A program made the translations under genes and the position numbers. 64,000 nucleotides of DNA from the NCBI GenBank assembly GCA_020796225.1, contig CM036758.1, positions 64,697,774 through 64,761,773 on the forward strand. Reading direction: 5' to 3'. Of this stretch, positions 1-10,615 are shown one piece after another. The DNA comes from Arion vulgaris (Eukaryota; Mollusca; Gastropoda; Stylommatophora; Arionidae). Position 1 is the stretch's first letter. Each line of letters opens with the position of its first letter. The notes under the pieces were generated by a model. It saw nothing but the letters and a program-made list of their open reading frames with translations, was not told the DNA's origin and did no database searches.

Positions 1-13
1 AGTATTACATTAG

Positions 14-162
14 AAAATAATTAGTTCAGTTTTACTTAGAAAGTGATTAGTTCAGTTTTACTTAGAAAGTGATTAGTTCAGTTTTACTTAGAAAGTAATT
101 AGTTCAGTTTTACTTAGAAAGTAATTAGTTCAGTTTTACTTAGAAAGTGATTAGTTCAGTTA
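14..162. repeat. 26-bp minisatellite, about 6 units
   Basis: Direct repeats built on TTAGTTCAGTTTTACTTAGA followed by AAGTGA or AAGTAA. Units are nearly identical, varying only in the last bases. The array may continue left of the window. No coding potential. Confidence 0.9.
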
Positions 163-199
163 ACTTATATATGTATATATTAATGTAATACCTAAAAAG

Positions 200-438
200 G
201 GTTTCTAAAGCCGAAGGATTGGCTTCATTGCACCGGGTTTTACCCCATATGGCTCGTTCTTCTCTCAGAAATGGCATCGCCACTCTGCCGAGAGTATTGC
301 ACAAAGCACGAACTCGTAGCTTCAGCAACAATCTTGGAGTCTCTGAAAAACTACTACTTGATCAGAAAGGCGCGGTCGGATTGAATCCTACGCCCTTCGA
401 CTCGATAGGCAAAGGACTTAACCACAAGACCCCTATGT
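200..438 (-). mobile_element. SINE family A, near full length, minus orientation
   Basis: On the minus strand a tRNA-like head lies at the right end. A B-box-like TAGGATTCAATCC is read from 378-390 and an A-box-like GTGGTTAAGTCC lies just outside it. The body ends on the left with the tail region around 200-240. The same layout recurs at 63740-63986 (minus) and 42640-42865 (plus), with fragments at 18640, 19090 and 50235. The tRNA-derived assignment rests on the A/B box arrangement; the parent tRNA is not identified. Confidence 0.75.
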
Positions 439-477
439 AATACCAACTGCAAAAACGTAAACACAAATTCAGTGTTT

Positions 478-632
478 GATAAATGTCCTAGTGTTATCAA
501 ACAATAAATGTCCTAGTGTTATCAAACAATTATTGTCCTAGTGTTATCAAACAATTATTGTCCTAGTGTTATCAAACATTTATTGTCCTAGTGTTATCAA
601 ACAATTATTGTCCTAGTGTTATCAAACATTTA
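478..632. repeat. 25-26 bp minisatellite, about 6 units
   Basis: Tandem units of TGTCCTAGTGTTATCAAACA plus an A/T-rich spacer of 5-6 bases that varies (AATAA, ATTAT, TTTAT). Confidence 0.9.
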
Positions 633-754
633 TGCTCAGAACTCAATAACATTGAATGTGTGTTGAAGAGTTTACCAATATTGTCTGAACAAGTTGTGAC
701 ACAAATTTGCCGAATAATTTCTCCTTCAATTAATAAAAAAACTTTTCTTATACA

Positions 755-905
755 CTCGTTATGAATTCAGGTATGGTAAGGGCGTCTGGTATGGCACTTA
801 TGATTGTCCGTGAAGGCTTGCTTTACTTATCTTCAGTTTCCCTCGCCATTTAGGCGAACCTTCTCCGACTTCAGAGGTAAAAGTAAAAGTTAAAGTACTT
901 TCATA
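755..905. repeat. Dispersed repeat, second copy at 7262-7375
   Basis: Shares ordered blocks with 7262-7375: CGTTATGAATTCAG, a GGCTTGCTT...CTTATC block and CTCCGACTTCAGA. Its AAAGTTAAAGTAC end also resembles the AGTTAAAGTCCTTCAGTAC block beside the big satellite at about 16510. No ORF. Probably an uncharacterised interspersed element. Confidence 0.5.
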
Positions 906-999
906 ATATACGATTACAAATAAATGTTAGGAAATTTGGCTTACCCTGTGAACACGCCTAGCCACACGACATCTACGCCTCTGATATGAAATAAAGATT

Positions 1000-1113
1000 G
1001 TGGCATATCCTTTACACGGGACGTAAACCATATCAACCACAGTAAACGAGTTGTTGATTTTCTAGGCACCCACTTATACGTTCAGTAGTTTGCCATTGCA
1101 TTTCTATCTACGC
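1000..1113 (-). mobile_element. SINE family E, 3' fragment
   Basis: The reverse complement matches the 3' half of the copies at 57790-58025 and 60050-60290 (GTGGCATATCCTTTA, GAGTTGTTGATTTTCTAGGC, CGTTCAGTAGTTTGCCATTG). The tRNA-like head is missing at the right end, so the copy is 5'-truncated. Confidence 0.75.
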
Positions 1114-1446
1114 CCTGATATATCGGGAGAAATGTTCCATGTGAATGAGAAGAAATACATCTGCATAGCTTTCTTTTGGTATGTATAAAATGTGTTTTTG
1201 GATTGTTTTGTTAGTGTGTTTTACTCCTCCCTTGTTATGTCGATGAAGTTTATGATTACATGCGTGTGTTGGGAGTTTGGTTGGAAATGTGGGTAGCTCA
1301 CAAGCAAATCTCTGCAACAGCTCACTGTCAAATCGCTATACTAGCGAATTTCTGTGAGAGAAAATGCATGATTTCTGAAATGTTTTGTTCGTGAAAATTT
1401 GTTATAGAATTATTGGATTCTCGTCTACCACCGTTCTGACTGTGAT

Positions 1447-1660
1447 CAAGGTTAGTAGTAATGTTAGTTAGTAGTAGTAGTGGTAGTTAGTAGTAGTAAT
1501 GGTGGTTAGTAGTAGTAGTTTTAATTAGTAGTAGTAGTGTTAGTTAGTAGTAGTAGTGGTAGTTAGTAGTAGTAGTGGTAGTTAGTAGTAGTAGTGGTAG
1601 TTAGTAGTAGTAGTGGTAGTTAGTAGTAGTGGTAGTTAGTAGTAGTAGTATTAGTGGTTG
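1447..1660. repeat. TAG/GTA-rich microsatellite
   Basis: Runs of TAG triplets punctuated by GTTAGT and GTGGTAG, forming loose units of about 18-19 bp. It grades rightward into the TAG-rich 82-bp array. Confidence 0.85.
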
Positions 1661-1770
1661 TAGTATGCATAGTAGCAGTAGTATTTGTAGCAGTTATATT
1701 AATTGTTGTATTTATAGTAGTAGTTATAGTAGAAACTATAGTTGTAGCAGTTATAGTAGCAGTATTTGTA

Positions 1771-2016
1771 GTATGAATAGTAATAGTAGTTATCTAAGTT
1801 GTAGTTGTGGTAGAACAGTAACGTTGCAGTTATAGTAGCAGTATTTGATGTAGTATGAATAGTAATAGTAGTTATCTAAGTTGTAGTTGTGGTAGAACAG
1901 TAGTGTTGCAGTTATAGTAGCAGTATTTGATGATGTATGAATAGTAATAGTAGTTATCTAAGTTGTAGTTGTGATAGAACTGTAATGTTGCAGTTATAGT
2001 AGCAGTATTTGATGTA
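1771..2016. repeat. 82-bp tandem repeat, 3 units, TAG-rich
   Basis: The block starting GTATGAATAGTAATAGTAG recurs at 1771, 1853 and 1935, an exact 82-bp spacing. Units differ by a few substitutions. Short open frames here are low-complexity Ser/Tyr/Cys products of the TAG repeat and are not called as genes. Confidence 0.85.
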
Positions 2017-2189
2017 GTAATTGTTATGATAACAGTTGTTGTACAAGTAATAGCTAGATATTGAGCAGATACTGAATAAGACACGTACACACAGATTGCA
2101 ATCAGCCATACCATACTGCTTTTATTATCGTTGTCACTTGACGACACATCCAGCCTTTCCTCCTTGCCAATAGAATACGAGTTATCCAA

Positions 2190-2355
2190 CCTTTATTCCT
2201 GTGATAGAGCAACGTCCGGTCGCATGAATTAGAGAGCCTCTCCAACGCTGAAAACCCGTGTTCAATCCACGGTAAGGCCAACAATTTTTTTATGTTGGGT
2301 GCATAAATGAAAAATCCTAACCTGAACTGCTTCGCGGCGACTGCACTAACCATGC
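2190..2355 (+). mobile_element. tRNA-headed SINE-like sequence (single copy seen)
   Basis: A-box-like TGATAGAGCAACG near 2200 and B-box-like GTGTTCAATCCAC near 2260 are spaced as in a tRNA gene. The sequence after the B box shows no tRNA acceptor pairing. No second copy in the window, so this rests on the promoter-like spacing alone. Confidence 0.4.
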
Positions 2356-2559
2356 AGCCATTAAATTCCTCAGGATCTCATCCCACCTGTCCTACAGCGC
2401 CCTAAAAAGTGGTACTACAGGAAGTAACCACATTTGTTGTATGCCTGTGATACACTTTCTACTTCAGATTAAATCTTTATTCATTTTTGTATGCCTGTCT
2501 GACACACTTTCTACTCCAGATTAAATCTTTATTCTGGCAACTCATTGTCATATTGCTTT

Positions 2560-2870
2560 CTGTCTTTCTTTTCTCCAATCATGTTTTGCCCTGCACAGCG
2601 TCAGGATAAGAAGAGATTGCTAGAACGAGCCCTTGTGTGCGCTTCATAAATAGTGTCTTTCGTCGCCTCTGTTATCTCTGAGGTCCATCTTTTGCGTGGC
2701 TGATCCTTTGCTTTGTATCCATTGTATCGGAGCAACATCGCTCGCTCTTTGTGATGCACTGTCCGTTGGTAATCTGCTTATGTGACCGAACCATTGAATT
2801 TGTTGTTTCTTGATGAAGTCTAGTACTGAAGTTGTACCCATTTTTTTCTGATGTCTTCATTTCTTAGGAA
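2560..2870 (-). pseudogene. LINE reverse-transcriptase ORF, C-terminal fragment
   Basis: The minus strand encodes FIKKQQIQWFGHISRL, the hydrophobic-W-FGH-xx-R motif found at the extreme C-terminus of many RTE-like LINE polyproteins. The rest of the module falls in another frame, so the copy is frameshifted. Close relatives lie at 39310-39462 and 49500-49800, both minus. Only the 3' end is present, as expected for 5'-truncated retrotransposition. Confidence 0.6.
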
Positions 2871-3334
2871 TAAAAGTGTGTACAACTTCAGTACTAAACT
2901 TTCATAGTTTTACTATCTTACTGTATAGTTCTATAATTTTGTTAATTTCATTGTTTTTATTTCCTATGAAATCTTTTTATTTATATCAGCGGGTTCTTAA
3001 AGAGCTTTTTAAGTGACATGTGAACAACGTGTGCTATTTATAACTGAAACTCTAAGCAGTAGTGCCAGCTGGATAGTTCAGTGGCACGTGTAAGAAGTCA
3101 ATAAACATTGATAATTCGTGAATGTGAAGGACACTGACAAATCGTTGTGTAATCGTTATATTCGTTGTTCGGGAGAATATACCAGAGACGGTTGGATTTT
3201 GCAGAGGTGAATATTTGAGGGTAACCATCAGAGGCGATAATCGTGAAAATCTTCTGTACAAGGTAAGAATATGAGTTATGTGTCTTGTTTATTACATAAA
3301 TGTACATACGTCTTGTTTGCATAAATGGATCATC

Positions 3335-5822
3335 ATGTCCTCGCTGCGTTCTCTCTCTCGATCCCCGTCCTCGTTGCGTTCTCTCTCTCGATCCCCGTTC
3401 TCGTTGTGTTCTTTCTCTCGATCCCCGTTCTCGCCGCGTTCTCTCTCTCGATCCCCGTCCTCGTCGCGTTCTCTCTCTCGATCCCCGTCCTCGCTGCGTT
3501 CTCTCTCTCGATCCGCGTCCTCGCTGCGTTCTCTCTCTCGATCCCCGTCCTCGTCGAGTTCTCTCTCTCGATCCCCGTCCTCGCTGCGTTCTCTCTCTCG
3601 ATCCCCGTCCTCGCTCGTTTCTCTCTCGATCCCCGTCCTCGTCACGTTCTCTCTCTCGATCCCCGTTCTCGCCGCGTTCTCTCTCTCGATCCCCGTTCTC
3701 GCCGCGTTCTCTCTCTCGATCCCCGTCCTCGTCGCGTTCTCTCTCTCGATCCCCGTCCTCGCTGCGTTCTCTCTCTCGATCCGCGTCCTCGCTGCGTTCT
3801 CTCTCTCGATCCCCGTCCTCGTCGAGTTCTCTCTCTCGATCCCCGTCCTCGCTGCGTTCTCTCTCTCGATCCCCGTCCTCGCTGCGTTCTCTCTCTCAAT
3901 CCCCGTCCTCGTCGCGTTCTCTCTCTCGATCCCCGTTCTCGTTGCGTTCTTTCTCTCGATCCCCGTTCTCGCCGCGTTCTCTCTCTCGATCCCCGTCCTC
4001 GTCGCGTTCTCTCTCTCGATCCCCGTCCTCGCTGCGTTCTCTCTCTCGATCCCCGTCCTCGTCGCGTTCTCTCTCTCGATCCCCGTCCTCGCTGCGTTCT
4101 CTCTCTCGATCCCCGTCCTCGCTGCGTTCTCTCTCTCGATCCCCGTCCTCGTCACGTTCTCTCTCTCGATCCCGTTCTCGCCGTTCTCTCTCTCGATCCC
4201 CGTTCTCGCCGCGTTCTCTCTCTCGATCCCCGTCCTCGTCACGTTCTCTCTCTCGATCCCCGTTCTCGCCGCGTTCTCTCTCTCGATCCCCGTCCTCGTC
4301 GCGTTCTCTCTCTCGATCCCCGTCCTCGCTGCGTTCTCTCTCTCGATCCGCGTCCTCGCTGCGTTCTCTCTCTCGATCCCCGTCCTCGTCGAGTTCTCTC
4401 TCTCGATCCCCGTCCTCGTCGCGTTCTCTCTCTCGATCCCCGTCCTCGCTGCGTTCTCTCTCTCGATCCCCGTCCTCGCTGCGTTCTCTCTCTCGATCCC
4501 CGTCCTCGCTGCGTTCTCTCTCTCGATCCCCGTCCTCGTCGCGTTCTCTCTCTCGATCCCCGTCCTCGTCGCGTTCTCTCTCTCGATCCCCGTCCTCGCT
4601 GCGTTCTCTCTCTCGATCCCCGTCCTCGCTGCGTTCTCTCTCTCGATCCGCGTCCTCGCTGCGTTCTCTCTCTCGATCCCCGTCCTCGTCGCGTTCTCTC
4701 TCTCGATCCCCGTCCTCGTCACGTTCTCTCTCTCGATCCCCGTTCTCGCCGCGTTCTCTCTCTCGATCCCCGTCCTCGTCGCGTTCTCTCTCTCGATCCC
4801 CGTCCTCGCTGCGTTCTCTCTCTCGATCCGCGTCCTCGCTGCGTTCTCTCTCTCGATCCCCGTCCTCGTCGAGTTCTCTCTCTCGATCCCCGTCCTCGTC
4901 GCGTTCTCTCTCTCGATCCCCGTCCTCGCTGCGTTCTCTCTCTCGATCCCCGTCCTCGCTGCGTTCTCTCTCTCGATCCCCGTCCTCGCTGCGTTCTCTC
5001 TCTCGATCCCCGTCCTCGTCGCGTTCTCTCTCTCGATCTCCGTCCTCGCTGCGTTCTCTCTCTCGATCCCCGTCCTCGTCGCGTTCTCTCTCTCGATCCC
5101 CGTCCTCGCTGCGTTCTCTCTCTCGATCCCGTTCTCGCGCGTTCTCTCTCTCGATCCCCGTCCTCGCTGCGTTCTCTCTCTCGATCCCCGTCTTCGTCGC
5201 GTTCTCTCTCTCGATCCCCGTCCTCGCTGCGTTCTCTCTCTCGATCCCCGTCCTCGCTGCGTTCTCTCTCTCGATCCCAGTCCTCGTCGCGTTCTCTCTC
5301 TCGATCCCAGTCCTCGTCGCGTTCTCTCTCTCGATCCCCGTCCTCGCTGCGTTCTCTCTCTCGATCCCCGTTCTCGCCGCGTTCTCTCTCTCGATCCCCG
5401 TCCTCGTCCTCCTCTCGATCCCCGTCCTCGTCGCGTTCTCTCTCTCGATCCCAGTCCTCGTCGCGTTCTCTCTCTCGATCCCCGTTCTCGCCGGGTTCTC
5501 TCTCTCGATCCCCGTCTTCGTCGCGTTCTCTCTCTCGATCCCCGTCCTCGCTGCGTTCTCTCTCTCGATCCCCGTCCTCGTCGCGTTCTCTCTCTCGATC
5601 CCAGTCTCGCGCGTTCTCTCTCTCGATCCCCGTTCTCGCCGGGTTCTCTCTCGATCCCGTCTCGCGGTTCTCTCTCTGATCCCGTTCGCCGCGTTCTCTC
5701 TCGATCCGTTCTCGCCGCTTTCTCTCGATCCCTTCTCTCCGCCCTCTCTCTGATCCCGTTCCGCCGGGTTTCTCTCTCGATCCCTGTTCTCGCCGTTCTC
5801 TCCTCGATCCCTGTCTCGTCGC
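3335..5822. repeat. 30-bp CpG-rich minisatellite, about 83 units
   Basis: Each unit has a CTCTCTCTCGATCCCCG block followed by a variable TCCTCGTCGCG-like block. Main variants are GTCGCG, GCTGCG, TTCTCGCCGCG, GTCGAGT, GTCACG and an ATCCGCG form. The length is ten codons and the unit has no stop in several frames, so open frames of up to 886 codons run on plus and about 646 on minus. Plus products include SRSPSSSRSL and VLSLDPRPRR decamers, minus products RERERDEDGD. Units decay after about 5630. Higher-order structure is described in the findings. No promoter, intron or conserved domain supports a gene. Confidence 0.95.
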
Positions 5823-6062
5823 ATCAATGGCGCCACATAAGGCGAATTGTTTTAATGCCCACTCATTTCGATCTTGTGCCTTTCTGTCTTCCTCAAGAAT
5901 GTCTTAGAGCTCTTAAAAATTTCTCCATATGTCCCTAGGTCTACATTTTCCGCTTTCCCTGCTGTGCCAACTGCGTTACATGCATTGGCTGCCTTTATTT
6001 TCGCATTCTGATGACATATTCAATCCATTGTCATCTTATCTTGTACCTCTTTCGTCCGTTAT

Positions 6063-6310
6063 TGGGGCCTCATGGGGAACAAAAATAGTAACACTGCAAC
6101 ATACAAGGCATGTCGTGAGACGACTAAGGTAGGGTCTTGGGAAGCTACCCTAGTAAATAAAAAGCATCGCATAAATCAGATGTGCTGGCCTACTTGTAGG
6201 CGCATAACTGGCACAACGTGCAATTGCTCTTAGGCTCATATCACATACAAATCACAAAGAGTGGTTTTAAATGTGATCGATATGGAGCGTTGGAAGAAGA
6301 AGAAGCAACA
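6063..6310 (+). mobile_element. SINE family B
   Basis: Carries the B core (CATGTCGTGAGACGACT, a variant of CATGTCGTAAGAGGCGACT), GATGTGCTGGCCTACTTGTA, CATAACTGGCACAACGT and the 3' part ATCACAAAGAGTGGTT...GATCGATATGGAGCGTT, ending in a GAA-repeat tail. It lies between the 30-bp and 19-bp arrays. No clean target-site duplication found. Confidence 0.85.
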
Positions 6311-6488
6311 TGCACGATAAGATGACATTGGTAATTGTATACAAGTTAGGACTGGTAATGAATAATTATACACGAGATGTGTGATGGCATCAATATCTGG
6401 ACGGTTATCTTGACTTCCTAATGTTTTCTTTGCTGCAAATGAGGTCTGGTTGACCTAACAGCCACAAGAAGAAGATAAATTTATTTAA

Positions 6489-6902
6489 ACTCTGAGTTAG
6501 TTCTGAAGTCTGAGTTAGTTCTTGAAGTCTGAGTTAGTTCTTGAAGTCTGAGTTAGTTCTTGAAGTCTGAGTTAGTTCTTGAAGTCTGAGTTAGTTCTTG
6601 AAGTCTGAGTTAGTTCTTGAAGTCTGAGTTAGTTCTTGAAGTCTGAGTTAGTTCTTGAAGTCTGAGTTAGTTCTTGAAGTCTGAGTTAGTTCTTGAAGTC
6701 TGAGTTAGTTCTTGAAGTCTGAGTTAGTTCTTGAAGTCTGAGTTAGTTCTTGAAGTCTGAGTTAGTTCTTGAAGTCTGAGTTAGTTCTTGAAGTCTGAGT
6801 TAGTTCTTGAAGTCTGAGTTAGTTCTTGAAGTCTGAGTTAGTTCTCTCGAAGTCTGGTTAGTTTTAGATTCTTGAAGTCTGAGTTAGTTCTTGAAGTCTG
6901 AA
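6489..6902. repeat. 19-bp minisatellite, about 21 units
   Basis: Unit GAAGTCTGAGTTAGTTCTT. Almost perfectly homogeneous until about 6840, where one irregular unit appears before the array ends. A low level of divergence suggests recent expansion. Confidence 0.95.
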
Positions 6903-7261
6903 TTCTAGCTAGTCTTATCGTCGCAGGTGAACACAAATATTCTTTTAAGAAGTCTCCCATCACATCATCAATTGTGTCAATGTCTTTCTCTGCTGTTATA
7001 GTTGATTTTTCACCAGTCTCTCTAAATGTTTCCTTCCCGTACTTTTGATTTCATATGTTCACACCTTTTATCCTGTGTCTTACCATATGCAAATTTTCGC
7101 ACTGTGTCTTACCATAGGCACATTTTCGCACTGTGTCTTACTATGCACATTTATGTGTCACACTTCTTGTACTTACATTGCTTGTCATATTATGTGCACA
7201 TTGTGTGTTATATCTGTGTCAATTTTATGTGCACATTCGTGTACTGTGTCATGTTTTGTTT

Positions 7262-7375
7262 TAATTCGTCCGTTATGAATTCAGAAGTAGTTATGGTGCC
7301 TCTGACAGACTTTTGCGTCAAGGCTTGCTTACCTTATCACCAAGTGCTCTTCACTCCGACTTCAGATGTACTTGT
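7262..7375. repeat. Dispersed repeat, second copy of 755-905
   Basis: Shares CGTTATGAATTCAG, the GGCTTGCTTACCTTATC block and CACTCCGACTTCAGA in the same order as 755-905. A third, weaker match may be at 44995-45070. Confidence 0.45.
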
Positions 7376-7419
7376 AATTTAGATTTCCCAAGTCAAGGAT
7401 GAGCGATTCCTGTAGTGTC

Positions 7420-7943
7420 CATTAGTTTGCCAAACTTGTTCGATCCACCGCCGCCCACTTTGTACGACATAAACTTTTACGCCCAACGCCCACTGGCATA
7501 AACTTTGTAAGCCCCCACTTTGAACGACATAAACTTTGTCAACGCCCCCACACACCACATATATATAATTCTATTTATATGACATAAAAATTATGTATAT
7601 CGCCATACTATCAATTATAAATATTATATCACAAATATATAATATACATGCTCTATTTTCACTTTGACATAGAAAATTGATGTATATTTCTGTCATACAT
7701 GGTCAATTTTTAAATGATTATATACACGAAATAGAAAATTGATGAAAAGATGGATCGTGTAAGATGGGCATAAGATGAATTAAAATGCAGAATTAAAATT
7801 TTTAATGATTATTCAATGGCAGAATCACGAAAAACCTACCTCCCCCCAATGCTTCTGAACCCACTCCTCTCCCCTTCCCTCCCCACCCCGAAGGCTTCAG
7901 TGCCCACTGGGGGGGCGTTCCACACACTTTGTGGGAACCCATG
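7420..7943. mobile_element. hAT-type MITE, long form
   Basis: Related along its length to the MITE at 45396-45731 (CCGCCCACTTTG, GGATCGTGTAAGATGGGC, ATTTTTAATGATTATTCAAT, CCCACTGGGGG, GGGAACCCATG). It carries an extra A/T-rich segment of about 170 bp in the middle. Ends are CATTAGTTTGCC and GGGAACCCATG, and the flanks CTGTAGTGTC and CTGTAGTC look like a decayed duplication. No transposase ORF. Confidence 0.7.
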
Positions 7944-8174
7944 CTGTAGTCCAACCACACAATGTGCGCACACCGAGAATTGTTTTAAAATCAAGGCCGA
8001 CCTTGAACCCTAAAATTTCCCCACAACACATGTTCAATAGCGCTATGTGTTATCAACTTTTGGCGGCACATCTCTGTGTCATGTGTGTGTTATACACACG
8101 TTTCCGCATTGCGTCTTTGTCATGTGCACGTTCCTAAATCTTCATCTTCCATTTATTCTTACAGTTTATTATTG

Positions 8175-8390
8175 AGAACCGCTGCAGCGTAGTTGTTAGT
8201 GAACTCGCATCTTAGGTAAGTCGTGGATGTGGAATATTTTTGTAGACCGTAACGGCTCAATTGAGACCCAGCCTCAATTGGGTATCAGGAAAAGCACTGA
8301 GAAGTAAAAGTGGTCGGCGTGATGTTGACCACCTCAGCAACTGCGTGCCGACGGTCAATAAAAATACGTGCTTAACCAGAGCCAACATAC
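8175..8390 (+). mobile_element. SINE family H, diverged copy
   Basis: Matches the minus-strand element at 37978-38188: GCAGCGTAGTTGTTAGTGAACTCGC (split head), a GGCGTGATG...GACCAC block and GTGCCGACGGTCAATAAAAA at the 3' end. The region where the B box should be is lost or diverged. Confidence 0.65.
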
Positions 8391-8412
8391 ACTTATCTAG
8401 AGTTGTCTGTGG

Positions 8413-8960
8413 TTTAACACAATACTACCAGCTGTAACACAATACTACCAGCTGTAACACAATACTACCAGCTGTAACACAATACTACCCGCTGTAACAC
8501 AATACTACCAGCTGTAACACAATACTACCAGCTGTAACACAATACTACCCGCTGTAACACAATACTACCAGCTGTAACACAATACTACCAGCTGTAACAC
8601 AATACTACCAGCTGTAACACAATACTACCAGCTGTAACACAATACTACCAGCTGTAACACAATACTACCAGCTTAACACATACTACCAGCTGTAACACAA
8701 TACTACCAGCTGTAACACAATACTACCAGCTGTAACACAATACTACCAGCTGTAACACAGTACTACCAGCTGTAACACAATACTACCAGCTGTAACACAA
8801 TACTACCAGCTGTACACAAACCAGCTGTAACACAATACTACCAGCTGTAACACAGTACTACCAGCTGTAACACAATACTACCAGCTGTAACACAATACTA
8901 CCAGCTGTAACACAATACTACCAGCTGTAACACAATACTACCAGCTGTAACACAATACTA
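8413..8960. repeat. 20-bp minisatellite, about 27 units
   Basis: Unit ACCAGCTGTAACACAATACT, with rare variants (CCCGCTG, CACAGTACT) and short deletions near 8675 and 8815. Each unit carries a CAGCTG palindrome. Confidence 0.95.
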
Positions 8961-9009
8961 GCCAATATACCTTGAGGTATGAAAAGGAGGCCGTTTACTT
9001 TTTTTACTT

Positions 9010-9180
9010 GTTTTCTTTAGTAATAGCCGTCCATTGCAAGCGATGATGACATCAGTCTCAGACGTGTGCTGCCGCACCTCTAGTGTGTGCAGAGGTGACT
9101 GTAGAGTCCATTCCTAGAACACAATCCCATACCACAGGTGGGCATACACGATCGAGGTTAGCCATTTTCGTGTTGTGTGT
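9010..9180 (-). pseudogene. LINE C-terminal fragment with a CxxC...GLYSH-type motif
   Basis: The minus strand reads TCGMGLCSRNGLYSHLCTH, resembling the Cys/His motif with an SRxGLxSH signature at the C-terminus of many animal LINE ORFs. A following frame reads ETDVIIACNGRLLLKK, also reminiscent of such termini. A frameshift or stop separates the two. Based on motif memory only. Confidence 0.4.
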
Positions 9181-9445
9181 TCTGTCTTTTCGCGCAGATC
9201 GTTTTCTCTGTGTCTCAACGGCACGATGATTCTCAGCTATGCTGGTTCCTCTTGTGTTGTTACAGCGCTACATTTGGCGATTTTGCGCAAAGGATTCCCA
9301 GCATGTGGTATCTATATCGAAGTATTTCAGAGACACTGTAAGAGTGTCTTTAAAACATTTCTGCTGTCCACCAGCTGAACATCTGCCCCCTTCAAGTTCG
9401 CCATACATCAACTGTTCGGGTTAGGGTTTCTTTAGTATACGTAAA

Positions 9446-10073
9446 CTATCAGTAGTCGGGAACTGTTCACTGATGCAACTATCGGTAGTCAGGAACTGTT
9501 CATTGATGCAACTATCTGTAGTCAGGAACTGTTCATTGATGCAACTATCGTAGTCAGAACTGTTCACTGATGCAACTATCTGTAGTCAGGAACTGTTCAC
9601 TGATGCAACTATCGGTAGTCAGGAACTGTTCACTGATGCAACTATCAGTAGTCAGGAACTGTTCACTGATGCAACTATCGGTAGTCAGGAACTGTTCACT
9701 GATGCAACTATCTGTAGTCAGGAACTGTTCACTGATGCAACTATCGGTAGTCAGGAACTGTTCACTGATGCAACTATCAGTAGTCAGGAACTGTTCACTG
9801 ATGCAACTATCGGTAGTCAGGAACTGTTCACTGATGCAACTATCGGTAGTCAGGAACTGTTCACTGATGCAACTATCGGTAGTCAGGAACTGTTCACTGA
9901 TGCAACTATCGGTAGTCAGGAACTGTTCACTGATGCAACTATCGGTAGTCAGGAACTGTTCACTGATGCAACTATCGGTAGTCAGGAACTGTTCACTGAT
10001 GCAACTATCGGTAGTCAGAAACTGTTCACTGATGCAACTATCGGTAGTCAGAAACTGTTCACTGATGCAACTA
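9446..10073. repeat. 33-bp minisatellite, about 19 units, open on both strands
   Basis: Unit contains GTAGTCAGGAACTGTTCACT followed by GATGCAACTATC and one variable base (G, A or T). Eleven codons per unit give MQLSVVRNCSL on plus and SEQFLTTDSCI on minus, each open over the array. I treat both frames as chance products of a stop-free unit. Confidence 0.95.
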
Positions 10074-10217
10074 GATTCTGTCCACACAATGCGATAGTTC
10101 ATATGTTATTATTATTATTATAAGTTCATATGTTATTACTTGTTTGTATGGACAACATGCCCTAATAATACCAAAATGAGTGTCTTATGTTAAAAGTGCG
10201 TGCCACGTCTTTAAGGG

Positions 10218-10615
10218 GCTTTGCACTTCTTCTTCCAACGCTCCATATCGACCACTTTGTTAACCACTCTGTGTGATTTGTATGTGATCTGAGCATAAGA
10301 GCGACTGTACGTTGTGCCAGTTATGCGCTTACAAGTAGGCCAGCACATCCGATTTTTGCGAAGCTTTTTATTTGTTCTTGGTAAATGTCTAGTTACCGAA
10401 ACGTCGAGTGTTGTTTAATTTCTATTTAATCATTTATTTTTCACTACTTATGTAATACTGTATATACCTGTCTTTGTTCTATCGCTTATTTACTAGTTTA
10501 GATGCTCTATGTCCTACACTAGTCTCCTTTTACGACATGTCTTGTAGAACACAGTGGTACTATTATTTACTCCCCTTGCAGACCCCGGGACCACAGGGCG
10601 AAAGGGGGTTTAAAC
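10218..10615 (-). mobile_element. SINE family B interrupted by an insertion of about 110 bp
   Basis: The reverse complement carries the B 3' half (CCATATCGACCACTTTGTTAA side, GCCAGTTATGCGC, GTAGGCCAGCACATCCGAT) at 10218-10365 and the core and head (TTTTACGACATGTCTTGTAG, CCCCGGGACCACA) at 10505-10615. Between them lies foreign sequence at about 10372-10490, bounded on both sides by TTATTT, including TTACCGAAACGTCGAGTG. Confidence 0.75.

Noticed and set aside
3278..5938. Open frames of 886, 817, 784 and 646 codons that could be called SR-rich or Arg/Glu/Asp-rich proteins
   Set aside because: They coincide with the 30-bp array, exist in several overlapping frames and on both strands, and arise because the unit is ten codons without a stop. 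No domain, splice or promoter evidence.
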